Shown: positions 18,799 through 27,139 of the stretch, one piece after another | Position numbering within the stretch: the first letter of the stretch is position 1 | Layout: every line of letters begins with the position of its first letter | Origin: Bacillota bacterium | Lineage (GTDB): Bacteria > Bacillota > Clostridia > Acetivibrionales > DSM-1351 | Direction: 5' to 3' | NCBI GenBank assembly: GCA_023444055.1 | Contig: JAEZRV010000024.1 | Location: forward strand, 1-64,000 | Length of the DNA: 64,000 nt | Notes under the pieces: model-generated | Told to the model about the DNA's origin: nothing | Database searches by the model: none | What the model saw: only the letters and a program-made list of their open reading frames with translations | Translations under genes and position numbers: made by a program

Positions 18799-19692
18799 AT
18801 GAAGGATACAAAACAAAACAGGAGCGGTTTTTATAATAAAGCCGCTCATACCCTTCGAAACAACAAGGCCTTCTTGTTTCTACTTCCCGGCTTATTTGGT
18901 TTTACGCTGTTTTATATTTGGCCTTTTATATATTCTATGGGTTACGCATTTGCTGACAAGCCCATAAATGGAAATTTCGCCGGAATACAAAATTTTATAG
19001 AATTGATTAATAATAAATCCTATCTCAAAGGTTTGAAAAACACTATATTTTTTATTGGAGTTAGTGTTCCGGTTAATATGCTGCTTTCTCTCATAGTAGC
19101 GATGGCAATTAATAAACTGAAAATGGGAAAGACATATTTCTCATTGCTATTTCTCATCCCTCTGGTCATTCCATCAGGCTCGATGGTGTTGTTCTGGAAA
19201 TCACTTTTTGCCATTGACGGAACAATAAACGGATTTCTCCACACATTGGTTATTCAACCAATCAACTGGCTTGAAACAAGTAATGTACGCTTTGTCATAA
19301 TACTCATATTCATATGGAAAAATCTTGGTTACAACATGGTCTTGTTTATTTCCGGCTTAAGCAATATACCAAAACAATACTATGAGGCGGGGCAGGTGGA
19401 CGGAGCGGGAAGGTTTGATGTTTTCCGGCATATCACAGTGGTATATCTGCTTCCCACCTTTGTTCTTGTAATAATTATGTCAATCATAAATTCGTTTAAG
19501 GTTTTTAAGGAGATTTATTTGATTACGGGTAGTTATCCCCATGACAGTATATATATCCTTCAGCATTTTATGAATAACATGTTTAATTCGCTGGATTATC
19601 AAAAACTTACAACCGCAACTGTTATTCTGGTGTTTTGTATTACAGTTCTGACTCAGCTATTGTTCAAAGCAGAGAGAGGGGTGTCACAATGA
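18799..19692 (+). CDS. ABC importer permease (MalF/UgpA type)
   Basis: A 297-residue integral membrane protein with about six helices. The cytoplasmic EAA loop that contacts the ATPase is visible (YYEAGQVDGAGRFDVFRHI, about 194-212). It lies 9 bp after the binding protein and overlaps the second permease by 4 bp (ATGA), as usual in carbohydrate-uptake-type-1 systems. No ATPase gene lies in the operon. In Firmicutes a shared MsmK-like ATPase elsewhere often serves such systems. Confidence 0.9.
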   Translation: MKDTKQNRSGFYNKAAHTLRNNKAFLFLLPGLFGFTLFYIWPFIYSMGYAFADKPINGNFAGIQNFIELINNKSYLKGLKNTIFFIGVSVPVNMLLSLIVAMAINKLKMGKTYFSLLFLIPLVIPSGSMVLFWKSLFAIDGTINGFLHTLVIQPINWLETSNVRFVIILIFIWKNLGYNMVLFISGLSNIPKQYYEAGQVDGAGRFDVFRHITVVYLLPTFVLVIIMSIINSFKVFKEIYLITGSYPHDSIYILQHFMNNMFNSLDYQKLTTATVILVFCITVLTQLLFKAERGVSQ

Positions 19693-20558
19693 AAAAATAT
19701 CTTAATAAGGCTATTTTATACATATGTTTATTTTTCATGAGTGTTATTTTTACTCTGCCTTTACTGGTAACGTTGACAAATTCATTTATGAGCGAAGCCG
19801 CTATCAGTTTTAGCTACACAACAAAATTATCATATTTTGATATCTCAGATAAAATAAAAACTAATTTTATTGATATGAGTCTGATTCCAAAGGCAGCAAC
19901 ACTGTCTCAATATAAGGAGGTCCTGCTTAATCAGCCCTCCTTCATAATTTTATTGATTAACTCAATAAAGATCACGTTTCCAGTCGTACTTGGAAATATT
20001 ATTATTTCATTATCCAGTGCCTATGGCTTTACAATCTGGAAATGGAGATATAAGGAAATAATTTTTTACATATATATCGTTGTTATGCTTATGCCCTTAC
20101 AGTCGGTATTAGTTCCGAATTACATCATCGCTGATAAAATGCATATCCTGGACAATTATTTGGCTATTATACTGCCCGGTATTTTTGCACCTTTCGGAAC
20201 ATTTCTACTAAGGCAGAATATGAAAAATATGCCTCTGGAATATTTCGAGGCAGCCTATATAGATGGAGCCAGTCATTTATATTTGTTCCTTCATATTGTT
20301 ATTCCGCAAATGAAATCCGGTATATCCGCACTATGCATGCTTGTATTTATTGAATATTGGAATTTGGTTGAACAGGCAGTAATTTTTATAAAGGATTATT
20401 TCAGGGAGCCTCTGTCAGTATACCTGTCCAGGTTATCATCAGGTATGCTTGGAATAACCTTTGCAGCATCATGCATCTACATGTTTCTGCCACTTTTATT
20501 ACTCGTTTTGGGGCAAGAGGATTTGGAAGCGGGTATCGAACTTTCAGGTATTAAATAA
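19689..20558 (+). CDS. ABC importer permease (MalG/UgpE type)
   Basis: A 289-residue partner permease. The start is the ATG overlapping the previous stop (ATGA); an upstream in-frame start would only duplicate coding sequence of the neighbour. It has six predicted helices and the EAA loop YFEAAYIDGASHLYLFLHIV, matching the other subunit. It forms the transmembrane heterodimer with the upstream permease. Confidence 0.9.
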   Translation: MKKYLNKAILYICLFFMSVIFTLPLLVTLTNSFMSEAAISFSYTTKLSYFDISDKIKTNFIDMSLIPKAATLSQYKEVLLNQPSFIILLINSIKITFPVVLGNIIISLSSAYGFTIWKWRYKEIIFYIYIVVMLMPLQSVLVPNYIIADKMHILDNYLAIILPGIFAPFGTFLLRQNMKNMPLEYFEAAYIDGASHLYLFLHIVIPQMKSGISALCMLVFIEYWNLVEQAVIFIKDYFREPLSVYLSRLSSGMLGITFAASCIYMFLPLLLLVLGQEDLEAGIELSGIK

Positions 20559-20583
20559 ATTAAACATTACAAGGGGTTATCTC

Positions 20584-21858
20584 ATGAGGAAACATATAAA
20601 AACTATTGGAATATGCCTGTTGATACTAATTATTTTACTTACATTCTTCTCTAAAACTATTTATAACTATAATCTGCCTGTTATTACCGGAGTTCTGCCA
20701 AAGAACGGGACCTTGACCAAGACTGAAAGTACAACAGGCATTTCAAAGTGGGCAGATATTCAGGAAATTACATGTGCTACCGCAGGAAAGGTAGATGAGC
20801 TGCTTGTGAAGGAAGGTGACAAAGTATCCCAAGGACAGGTTTTAGTGAGGTTGAGCTTTGATAAAGCCCAGATTGAAATTGACTTGAAGCAATCGAATAT
20901 CGACAAAAATAAATTATCAATAGATATCGAAGATATAAACATAAAAATAAACAAGCTTAATAATATTTTAGAAAATGCGGAAAGGAATAATCTGTCCGAT
21001 TACGAGTTTGAAACTCTACAGGATAAAATAACCCTGGCTGAACAAAAGCTTGCAGATCTAAAGAGTTTACTTGAGGTTGGGGCCGTTGCAAGAAAGGAAC
21101 TTACCGATGCTGAATTTGAGTTGAAAAATCTTAATATGGCGTTTGAAAATCTCAAGCAAAAGAAAGCTGACGAAATTATTAGTTTAAATAATGATTTAAA
21201 AGCAAGATCTCTTGATATGGAAATGATGAATATTAAGATAAAGGGCCTTAAAAACAAGCTTGCAGCTTTTGACAAAACTACTGTTACTGCCCCGGTTAAT
21301 GGGACTATAACCAAATTATCCATAAAAAAAGGGCAGCAGTTGAATATGAACGACTTAATGGTCAGTATAGGAAAAGGCCATTCTTTTGAGATTGAGTGTA
21401 AAATCAGTTCTAAAAATAATTTCATCAAAATTGGAGATACTGCAGAGCTCTCTAATGCAGAGCACAAACTTAAAGGATCAATAAGCGAAATTACACCGGA
21501 CGAGGCAAATAAAAATTTGATAATTAAACTGGATTCCAAGGAAGTAACCGATGGAGAAGCTTTTAATATAAAATTGAAAAAAGAAAGCAAAAGCAGATAT
21601 GTATTAATACCAAATAGCTCTATTTATAAAGATAAGGATGGTTATTTCATTTACGGTATAAAAAGGCGTGATGGAATTTTAGGACAGGAATTTTATACTC
21701 AGAAAGTAAAAGTAGATATTGGTGATTCCAGTTTAGAGGAGACCGTAATAACAAGCGGAATTACATTTATAGAACCTATTGTACTGATCAGTGACAAACA
21801 GTTTATCCAGGGCCAAACTGTTAAATTAAAAAATGAGGGTGATTTTTTTGTTAAATAA
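20584..21858 (+). CDS. MacA/HlyD-like membrane-fusion (adaptor) protein
   Basis: A 424-residue protein with an N-terminal membrane anchor (about 5-24). A biotinyl-lipoyl half motif (GKVDELLVKEGDKVSQGQVL) is followed by a long coiled coil (about 95-230, rich in Leu/Lys/Glu heptads). The second lipoyl half (TVTAPVNGTITKLSIKKGQ) and a beta-barrel region complete the fold. Such adaptors work with efflux permeases. Here it follows import-type permeases by 25 bp, which is unusual. Its natural partner is probably the next gene, a MacB/FtsX-like protein. Confidence 0.85.
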   Translation: MRKHIKTIGICLLILIILLTFFSKTIYNYNLPVITGVLPKNGTLTKTESTTGISKWADIQEITCATAGKVDELLVKEGDKVSQGQVLVRLSFDKAQIEIDLKQSNIDKNKLSIDIEDINIKINKLNNILENAERNNLSDYEFETLQDKITLAEQKLADLKSLLEVGAVARKELTDAEFELKNLNMAFENLKQKKADEIISLNNDLKARSLDMEMMNIKIKGLKNKLAAFDKTTVTAPVNGTITKLSIKKGQQLNMNDLMVSIGKGHSFEIECKISSKNNFIKIGDTAELSNAEHKLKGSISEITPDEANKNLIIKLDSKEVTDGEAFNIKLKKESKSRYVLIPNSSIYKDKDGYFIYGIKRRDGILGQEFYTQKVKVDIGDSSLEETVITSGITFIEPIVLISDKQFIQGQTVKLKNEGDFFVK

Positions 21859-22909
21859 AATAACGAAAATATGTTTCATAGGTCTTATTACTTCCTTAAT
21901 TGCCCTTATTTCTATAGCAGGTTATATTCATGTAAGGAATGAAAAGGATTTATACCTGATAGCACCCAAGAATATAGGTGAACAGGGAATTTACATAAAA
22001 GAAATAGAAAAAATCAATGAAGAGGCTTTCTTGCTGACATATGTCAGCAAGCAGCAGAATACTGCAACGACAGAATACTCTAAACATGATATTACCTTGG
22101 TATCCACCAATTATACCTTTCCATTTGTATGCAGGTATCAAATGATTAATGGCGGCTTTTTTTCCAGGGAAAATCAGGAGGGTGAAAATAACTATGCTGT
22201 ATTAAACGAGACAGCGGCATTTAAAATGTTCGGAAATATAAATGTCATTGGCTTAGAATTTACAGTCAATGATAAGGAATATATAATTAAAGGAATTATT
22301 AATGATACCAGCCAAGTCCTAAATATCTACATACCTATGCAGTTTACAGAGCAAAATCCTGACTCGTTTATGCTCAGAACTGATGAGTTTAATGGTGTTT
22401 CCCGGGAATATATACTTACTAGATTAAAACAGACAGGTATTTCAGATATGAATTATTATTATATAAATATTGGCCTGGTAAATGATAAAATTACCGGAAA
22501 AGCTTTTGTTGCCGTATTATTATTACTTGGGTTTTGTCTTGTCTTTGTATTGTTAAGGTGTCTGAAAATATTAAAGCTTCAGATTAACTTTCTAGCACTT
22601 GCTTATAAAAAATTATACCTTAGGGATCTGCTGAGAACTCACCCTCAAAAAGTAATAGCCTTTATTGTAAATATCGCTGCAGTTTTTTCTATTGGAGCTA
22701 TGTTTGTGCTTATAATACTCTGCTATATGAATATGTATTTGCTTTGGAATGAAGCAGGGGTACTACCTGCAGCAATGGTATTAAATTTTGAAGATAAATA
22801 CATCTTTATTCAAAAAGCAGGTGAATATTCAAACCTCATATTTGTAGCTTATATAGCGTTTTTAATGAGTTTTTTCGCATGTTTTCTGGGGCAACGGCAA
22901 CTGCATTGA
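21848..22909 (+). CDS. MacB/FtsX-like membrane protein without an ATPase domain
   Basis: About 353 residues. The TTG at 21848 is preferred because GAGGG (21835-21839) sits 8 bp upstream; an ATG at 21833 is in frame. The gene overlaps the adaptor gene by 11 bp. An N-terminal helix is followed by an extracytoplasmic domain of MacB-PCD type (ENNYAVLNETAAFKMFG, then EYIIKGIIND). Three helices near the C-terminus (about 220-245, 270-300 and 325-345) complete it. This is the FtsX/MacB permease layout, but no ATP-binding cassette gene lies nearby. The family assignment is moderate and the role uncertain. Confidence 0.65.
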   Translation: MLNKITKICFIGLITSLIALISIAGYIHVRNEKDLYLIAPKNIGEQGIYIKEIEKINEEAFLLTYVSKQQNTATTEYSKHDITLVSTNYTFPFVCRYQMINGGFFSRENQEGENNYAVLNETAAFKMFGNINVIGLEFTVNDKEYIIKGIINDTSQVLNIYIPMQFTEQNPDSFMLRTDEFNGVSREYILTRLKQTGISDMNYYYINIGLVNDKITGKAFVAVLLLLGFCLVFVLLRCLKILKLQINFLALAYKKLYLRDLLRTHPQKVIAFIVNIAAVFSIGAMFVLIILCYMNMYLLWNEAGVLPAAMVLNFEDKYIFIQKAGEYSNLIFVAYIAFLMSFFACFLGQRQLH

Positions 22910-22950
22910 CAAGCTAAAATCTGTCGATAAATTATGAAGAAACACAATTT

Positions 22951-22981
22951 CTGACAAAAATTAGAATTTATATGATATAAT
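22951..22981 (+). promoter_or_regulatory. Putative sigma-A promoter for the zinc-ribbon membrane protein
   Basis: CTGACA (22951-22956), 19 bp, then TATAAT (22976-22981), about 140 bp before the next gene. The -10 is perfect; the -35 and spacing are imperfect. Confidence 0.35.
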
Positions 22982-23120
22982 ATGATGTGAATTGTTGTTA
23001 ACTCATTATACTTCAAAAATGAGGATATTGCTCTTAGTGTAACCTCCAATGGAATAATGGATTAAGTACTAAAAAGGTGTTGAAACTCCACAGTACCAAT
23101 AACTAATGGGAGGAATGAAA

Positions 23121-24581
23121 ATGCTTGGAAAGAAGGAAGTGATTTGTAAAAATTGCAGTCAAAATTTTGAAAAATATTTTAATAGCAAAGGTCTATGTAA
23201 GAAGTGCAAAAATCAACGTGAGCAGGATGAAATTAGTCTCGGTAGTCTGACAATGACAACACTTGAGAGTTATAAACGTTATATCAAACATATTTCTTCT
23301 GAATTGAGTAAATACATGTATTATCATCCGTTGGCATACCGGGATGTAGAAAATCATTGGAATGAAATTATACATAAGTACAGTACTACAGAAGTCGATT
23401 ATAATAGCATACAAGCCATGAGCCAGAGAGATTATAAAAGTCTCACTCAAGAAGAAGCGATAGCCTTTGCAAGAAGTATAAGTGGGATTAAGCGTTATTT
23501 CTATGATACAGGATTACTTTTTTCGTCAAAGCATCAGGTTCTTTTAGATGCAGAGGATGTATTTGCTATCGCCTATACAGTATATCGTAAAGTTGCTCAG
23601 TTTGATGATGAGGTGTATACATGTTCCTGTATATTCTTTTCAACTGATTCATACTTACCGGTGCTTATTTCACAAATAGAAACAAATAACATTCAATTGT
23701 TTTTTAACAGATGCTGTCATAACCTTCATACGCCTCCATTTGAAATAAAACAAATTAAATCCAACATGGAGTTGTTACTACAGAACACACAACGAATGAC
23801 AGAGGAAGAAATACTAAATATAGCAGAGGAAGTGCAAAACGGTTACTTTTTTGGTAAAGATGGACTGTATAAAGCCGTGTATGTGGATATTGAGCAACGG
23901 ATTCAACAAAATGGGTATTTCTGTACGGGAATGGGAATAACAAAAACAGATGAAATGCTTATGGTTTTCCTGTCTAGGGATATTTCTTCAAAAAGTCCAG
24001 TAGTGCGCTTTTGGGCAAATATAAACCAACTTATTGAAAATTCGAGAGACATACCAAAACAGGAAAATCAATCTGAAGATGTTTCAATAGGACAAAATAA
24101 AAAACCTATCACAGCTGATGAAGAAAAACAAATTGAAAAAGAAAAAAAGCGGGTTGAAAAAGAGGCAGCTCAATTAGTAATAGAAGGACATATATATGAA
24201 AAAAGAAAACATCGGAGTTATGTTGTAACTTATATTCAAATGGGAATGTTAGCTCTTGGTTTGTTTATAAGCAGTGATGTTTTGATTATAGGCAGTATTA
24301 TATTAGCGTGGATATCCTATATCGTCGCCGGATGTTTCGGAAGAGCTTTCAGGGGATTATTTACTGTTAGAGAGGATCCGGATAGTAGTTTTATTGCAGA
24401 GATGTTCAGAGACAATTGGTTTGAAGCTGGTGAGGGTGGAATTATGGGTTTTATTTTTGTTTTAGTTATAAGACTCGCTCCTATCATGTTCTATCTGGTA
24501 ATTAAATTTGGAATTTTTGCGGTCAAATTCCTGCTGAAATCTGCTTTGCCAATTATATTCTTAAAGATATACGACAATTAA
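23121..24581 (+). CDS. Zinc-ribbon membrane protein of unknown function
   Basis: A 486-residue protein that I do not recognise. The ATG at 23121 is preferred because GGGAGG lies 7 bp upstream; two earlier in-frame ATGs are on or next to that site. The N-terminus is a zinc-ribbon-like element with two CxxC pairs (ICKNC and LCKKC, about 10-34). A soluble middle region (about 40-320) follows, then a Lys/Glu-rich probable coiled coil (near EKEKKRVEKEAAQ). The C-terminal third has about three to four membrane helices (from about 375 to the end). It is a lone gene with its own apparent promoter. Stress or phage defence is possible, but nothing in the sequence shows it. Confidence 0.6.
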   Translation: MLGKKEVICKNCSQNFEKYFNSKGLCKKCKNQREQDEISLGSLTMTTLESYKRYIKHISSELSKYMYYHPLAYRDVENHWNEIIHKYSTTEVDYNSIQAMSQRDYKSLTQEEAIAFARSISGIKRYFYDTGLLFSSKHQVLLDAEDVFAIAYTVYRKVAQFDDEVYTCSCIFFSTDSYLPVLISQIETNNIQLFFNRCCHNLHTPPFEIKQIKSNMELLLQNTQRMTEEEILNIAEEVQNGYFFGKDGLYKAVYVDIEQRIQQNGYFCTGMGITKTDEMLMVFLSRDISSKSPVVRFWANINQLIENSRDIPKQENQSEDVSIGQNKKPITADEEKQIEKEKKRVEKEAAQLVIEGHIYEKRKHRSYVVTYIQMGMLALGLFISSDVLIIGSIILAWISYIVAGCFGRAFRGLFTVREDPDSSFIAEMFRDNWFEAGEGGIMGFIFVLVIRLAPIMFYLVIKFGIFAVKFLLKSALPIIFLKIYDN

Positions 24582-24758
24582 TGATAATATTTAACTATTC
24601 TAAACAATACTTCTCAGGATATAATTACCTCTTATATTATGGTAGTCCTGCAATTTTTATAGTTTATAGTTGGATAACTTTTTGAAAACTGGAAAAAGAA
24701 AGTTGAAGCAAGAAGAGATTTGCAACAATACTATAATATATATTATAAGGAGTAGTAA

Positions 24759-26531
24759 ATGCGTAAATTGTATATCAAAATAATAGCGTTTATCTGTATT
24801 GTAGGGTGTGTTTTTACATCTGTAGAACCATTGTCTGTGAAATCTATGTCTATTAACTCAGAATATGAGGAGAATTATGTTTTCAAGAAAGAAGATAGTA
24901 ATATTTGTATTCCTCAGAAAGTATTACGTGTACCTGATTATGAAAACTATTATTTTAAAGATGATATTGATTTAGATTACGACAATGGAAAAACTAATAC
25001 ATATATGTTATATGAGAAAGCTTCAGATGAACCGTATTGTATAGGGAATTTAGACGGAAATATTGTTTTATTTAATAATGATATTTACCTTATAAAAAAT
25101 GGTATATGTATTGTTAATCAATTTTACTATATAGGAAAAGGTGACGATGACTGCGAATATTGGGTATATTTTGGAAACGATGGAAAGCTGGCTAAAGATA
25201 CCATAATAAATGGCGTTTTTAAATTGGATAAAAACGGTTTATTTGATTATAGACAGAGTGATCTCTATAAGCGCACTCTTAAGTCAGTAAAAAATTATAT
25301 TCCTAAAATAAATGATGTAACAGATATTTTAAATAAAAAAAAGACAAGTAATCTGGGTAAGTGGGTTAAAATAGAAGATTATGCAGCCCATAAACCACCG
25401 TTTACCACAAATGGTCATTTTGTAAATGGTGAAAACGGTCAGCTTCGATATTGGGCTGATTCTGTGTTTAAAAATACAGCTTTGATACCTTCAAGTTCAA
25501 TACTAAACATTCAAAAATATGAGGAAGGATATCAATTCTTGCCAGATGATAATTATGACTGGAAAACGATATTAATAGCTGAAAATGAATATTTGAGTGA
25601 TATATTAATAGAGATGGATGGTCATAATTACTATTTTAACGATAAGGGCTATGCAGTAAAAAATAAATGGGTCTGGTTAGATTATGAATATAATTATTTT
25701 GATGGCACAGGAAAGCTAGTGACAAATGACTGGGTGGCAAAGGATGGAGAACTTTATAGACTTGATGGATATGGAAGTATAATGAAAAGTTGCTGGGTCA
25801 AGGAAGGTGATAGAAATACCTATCTATCATTTGATGGTACAATTTATTATGCTTTAAAAAACAAAGAGTATGACATATTCAAAAATATATTGGAATTTAG
25901 AAAAAAGTATCCTGAAAATGCTGAAGTCGGAATTTGTGGCATATTTGCAAATATGCTTGTTGAGCATTTATTTGGTAAGAAAGCAAAGGGAACAAAGTAT
26001 GCTTATGATTGGGATAAAATTAAAGTAGGCGATACTATATACGGTGACAATCATATATTTGTGGTCATGGCGAAAGATAGAGATTGCATAACAGCAGCAG
26101 AATCAAACGACGGTTGGGACTTGTTAGCACATTATGGAAGAATACCTTTGAGTAAAGTGGATCTTGATGAGTTAAGTAAAAAAGGAAAAATGAGATATAC
26201 ATTTACAACCTACTATTCGTCACCGGCCAAGAGTATTACGGACTTTAAGCCACAGCAAGTAAAGTTATCTGCCAAGAGTAGTAATAATATGGTAACAATT
26301 ATGCTGGATAAAAGTCAGGGAGCAGTTGGATATTGTATCTATATGTCAAATAGCAAGGATGGTGACTATAAACTGATAAAGACAATAAAGGCTGAAGATG
26401 AGTTGAAATATACAACAAATAAGCTATCCGCCGGTGACTATTACTATAAAGCACGCGCATATAGAATTATAAATAATAATAAGGTATGGAGTGAATACAG
26501 CAGTATAGCTAAGTGTAACATTCTCAGATAG
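24759..26531 (+). CDS. Secreted protein with wall-binding-type repeats and a possible cysteine-peptidase-like domain
   Basis: A 590-residue exported protein with an N-terminal signal peptide (about 1-27). Residues 85-370 carry aromatic/glycine repeats like glucan- or choline-binding modules (YYFNDKGYAVKNKW, YNYFDGTGKLVTNDW, LYRLDGYGSIMKSCW). Residues 385-480 contain GICGIFANMLVEH, then GDTIYGDNHIFVVM. This order of Cys and His resembles NlpC/P60 or CHAP hydrolases, although the match is weak. The C-terminal 90 residues look like a small Ig/Fn3-type domain (VGYCIYMSNSKDGDYKLI). It probably acts at the cell surface on peptidoglycan or polysaccharide. A terminator follows. Confidence 0.65.
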   Translation: MRKLYIKIIAFICIVGCVFTSVEPLSVKSMSINSEYEENYVFKKEDSNICIPQKVLRVPDYENYYFKDDIDLDYDNGKTNTYMLYEKASDEPYCIGNLDGNIVLFNNDIYLIKNGICIVNQFYYIGKGDDDCEYWVYFGNDGKLAKDTIINGVFKLDKNGLFDYRQSDLYKRTLKSVKNYIPKINDVTDILNKKKTSNLGKWVKIEDYAAHKPPFTTNGHFVNGENGQLRYWADSVFKNTALIPSSSILNIQKYEEGYQFLPDDNYDWKTILIAENEYLSDILIEMDGHNYYFNDKGYAVKNKWVWLDYEYNYFDGTGKLVTNDWVAKDGELYRLDGYGSIMKSCWVKEGDRNTYLSFDGTIYYALKNKEYDIFKNILEFRKKYPENAEVGICGIFANMLVEHLFGKKAKGTKYAYDWDKIKVGDTIYGDNHIFVVMAKDRDCITAAESNDGWDLLAHYGRIPLSKVDLDELSKKGKMRYTFTTYYSSPAKSITDFKPQQVKLSAKSSNNMVTIMLDKSQGAVGYCIYMSNSKDGDYKLIKTIKAEDELKYTTNKLSAGDYYYKARAYRIINNNKVWSEYSSIAKCNILR

Positions 26532-26570
26532 AATTCAATTTATGAAAAAATGTATAATTATAAGAAAAAA

Positions 26571-26600
26571 AGTCGCAGCTAATAATTTGCGGCTTTTTTT
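26571..26600 (+). terminator. Rho-independent terminator
   Basis: A stem AGTCGCA / TGCGGCT with loop GCTAATAATT, followed by a seven-T run, 40 bp after the preceding stop codon. Confidence 0.8.
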
Positions 26601-26639
26601 AAGTTTTATTAATTTCTCAAAGCAATTATTTATTTTGAA

Positions 26640-26745
26640 AGCGCTTAATCTTGGGGCGCCTTGTTTGAATCTTTATGACCCCAGGATGGCAATTCGGGTG
26701 ACCATGGAAGAAAAGGTGCCAGGGATACGTGACCTATAGATTTTG
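26640..26745. other. GC-rich island with internal complementarity in a 600-bp intergenic region
   Basis: Between 26601 and 27139 no convincing gene is seen; the region is AT-rich except for this island. The island starts with GAAAGCGCTTAA, which resembles a catabolite-responsive element. CTTGGGG (26650-26656) can pair with CCCCAGG, GGCGCC can pair with GGTGCC further on, and ATGG can pair with CCAT. This could be a structured RNA, but it fits no riboswitch consensus I can recall. Further right there is an AT-rich inverted repeat, CTATAAAAT (26931) / ATTTTATAG (26953). Confidence 0.3.
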
Positions 26746-27139
26746 TTATGAATTTATGTAAATATCTGGTAAAGCAGTGATCTTTTATGTATAATAAAGC
26801 TATAATTTAAAAATTATGGCAATTATTTTAAAATTGTAATATTTGGTGTGAGTTAAATAAAAATACAATGAATGCAAGTGTTGAGTTATAAAAGCTTGTA
26901 AAAAACTACTTTCTATAATCTATAAAAAATCTATAAAATGGTGAAATTAGTGATTTTATAGAAGGGAAAAGTGGCTTACGATTGGGCTTTGCAAAAATAC
27001 TTGAGAAGATCTTTGAAGCAGTCTCTGAAGGGTTCTAGGAGTAATTGCTTAAGGATATATTATATAGTTTTGATATTTAATGAAGATCAAAGCTATATAA
27101 AGTAATGTAATATTTATTCTAACAGGAGGATTTGAGAGT

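Noticed and set aside
26542..26739. 65-residue ORF after the wall-binding protein
   Set aside because: It spans the terminator hairpin and the GC-rich island and has no good start signal or protein-like sequence.
26640..26745. Known riboswitch (c-di-GMP, c-di-AMP, TPP, SAM or T-box)
   Set aside because: The conserved core sequences of these classes, as far as I can recall them, are not present.
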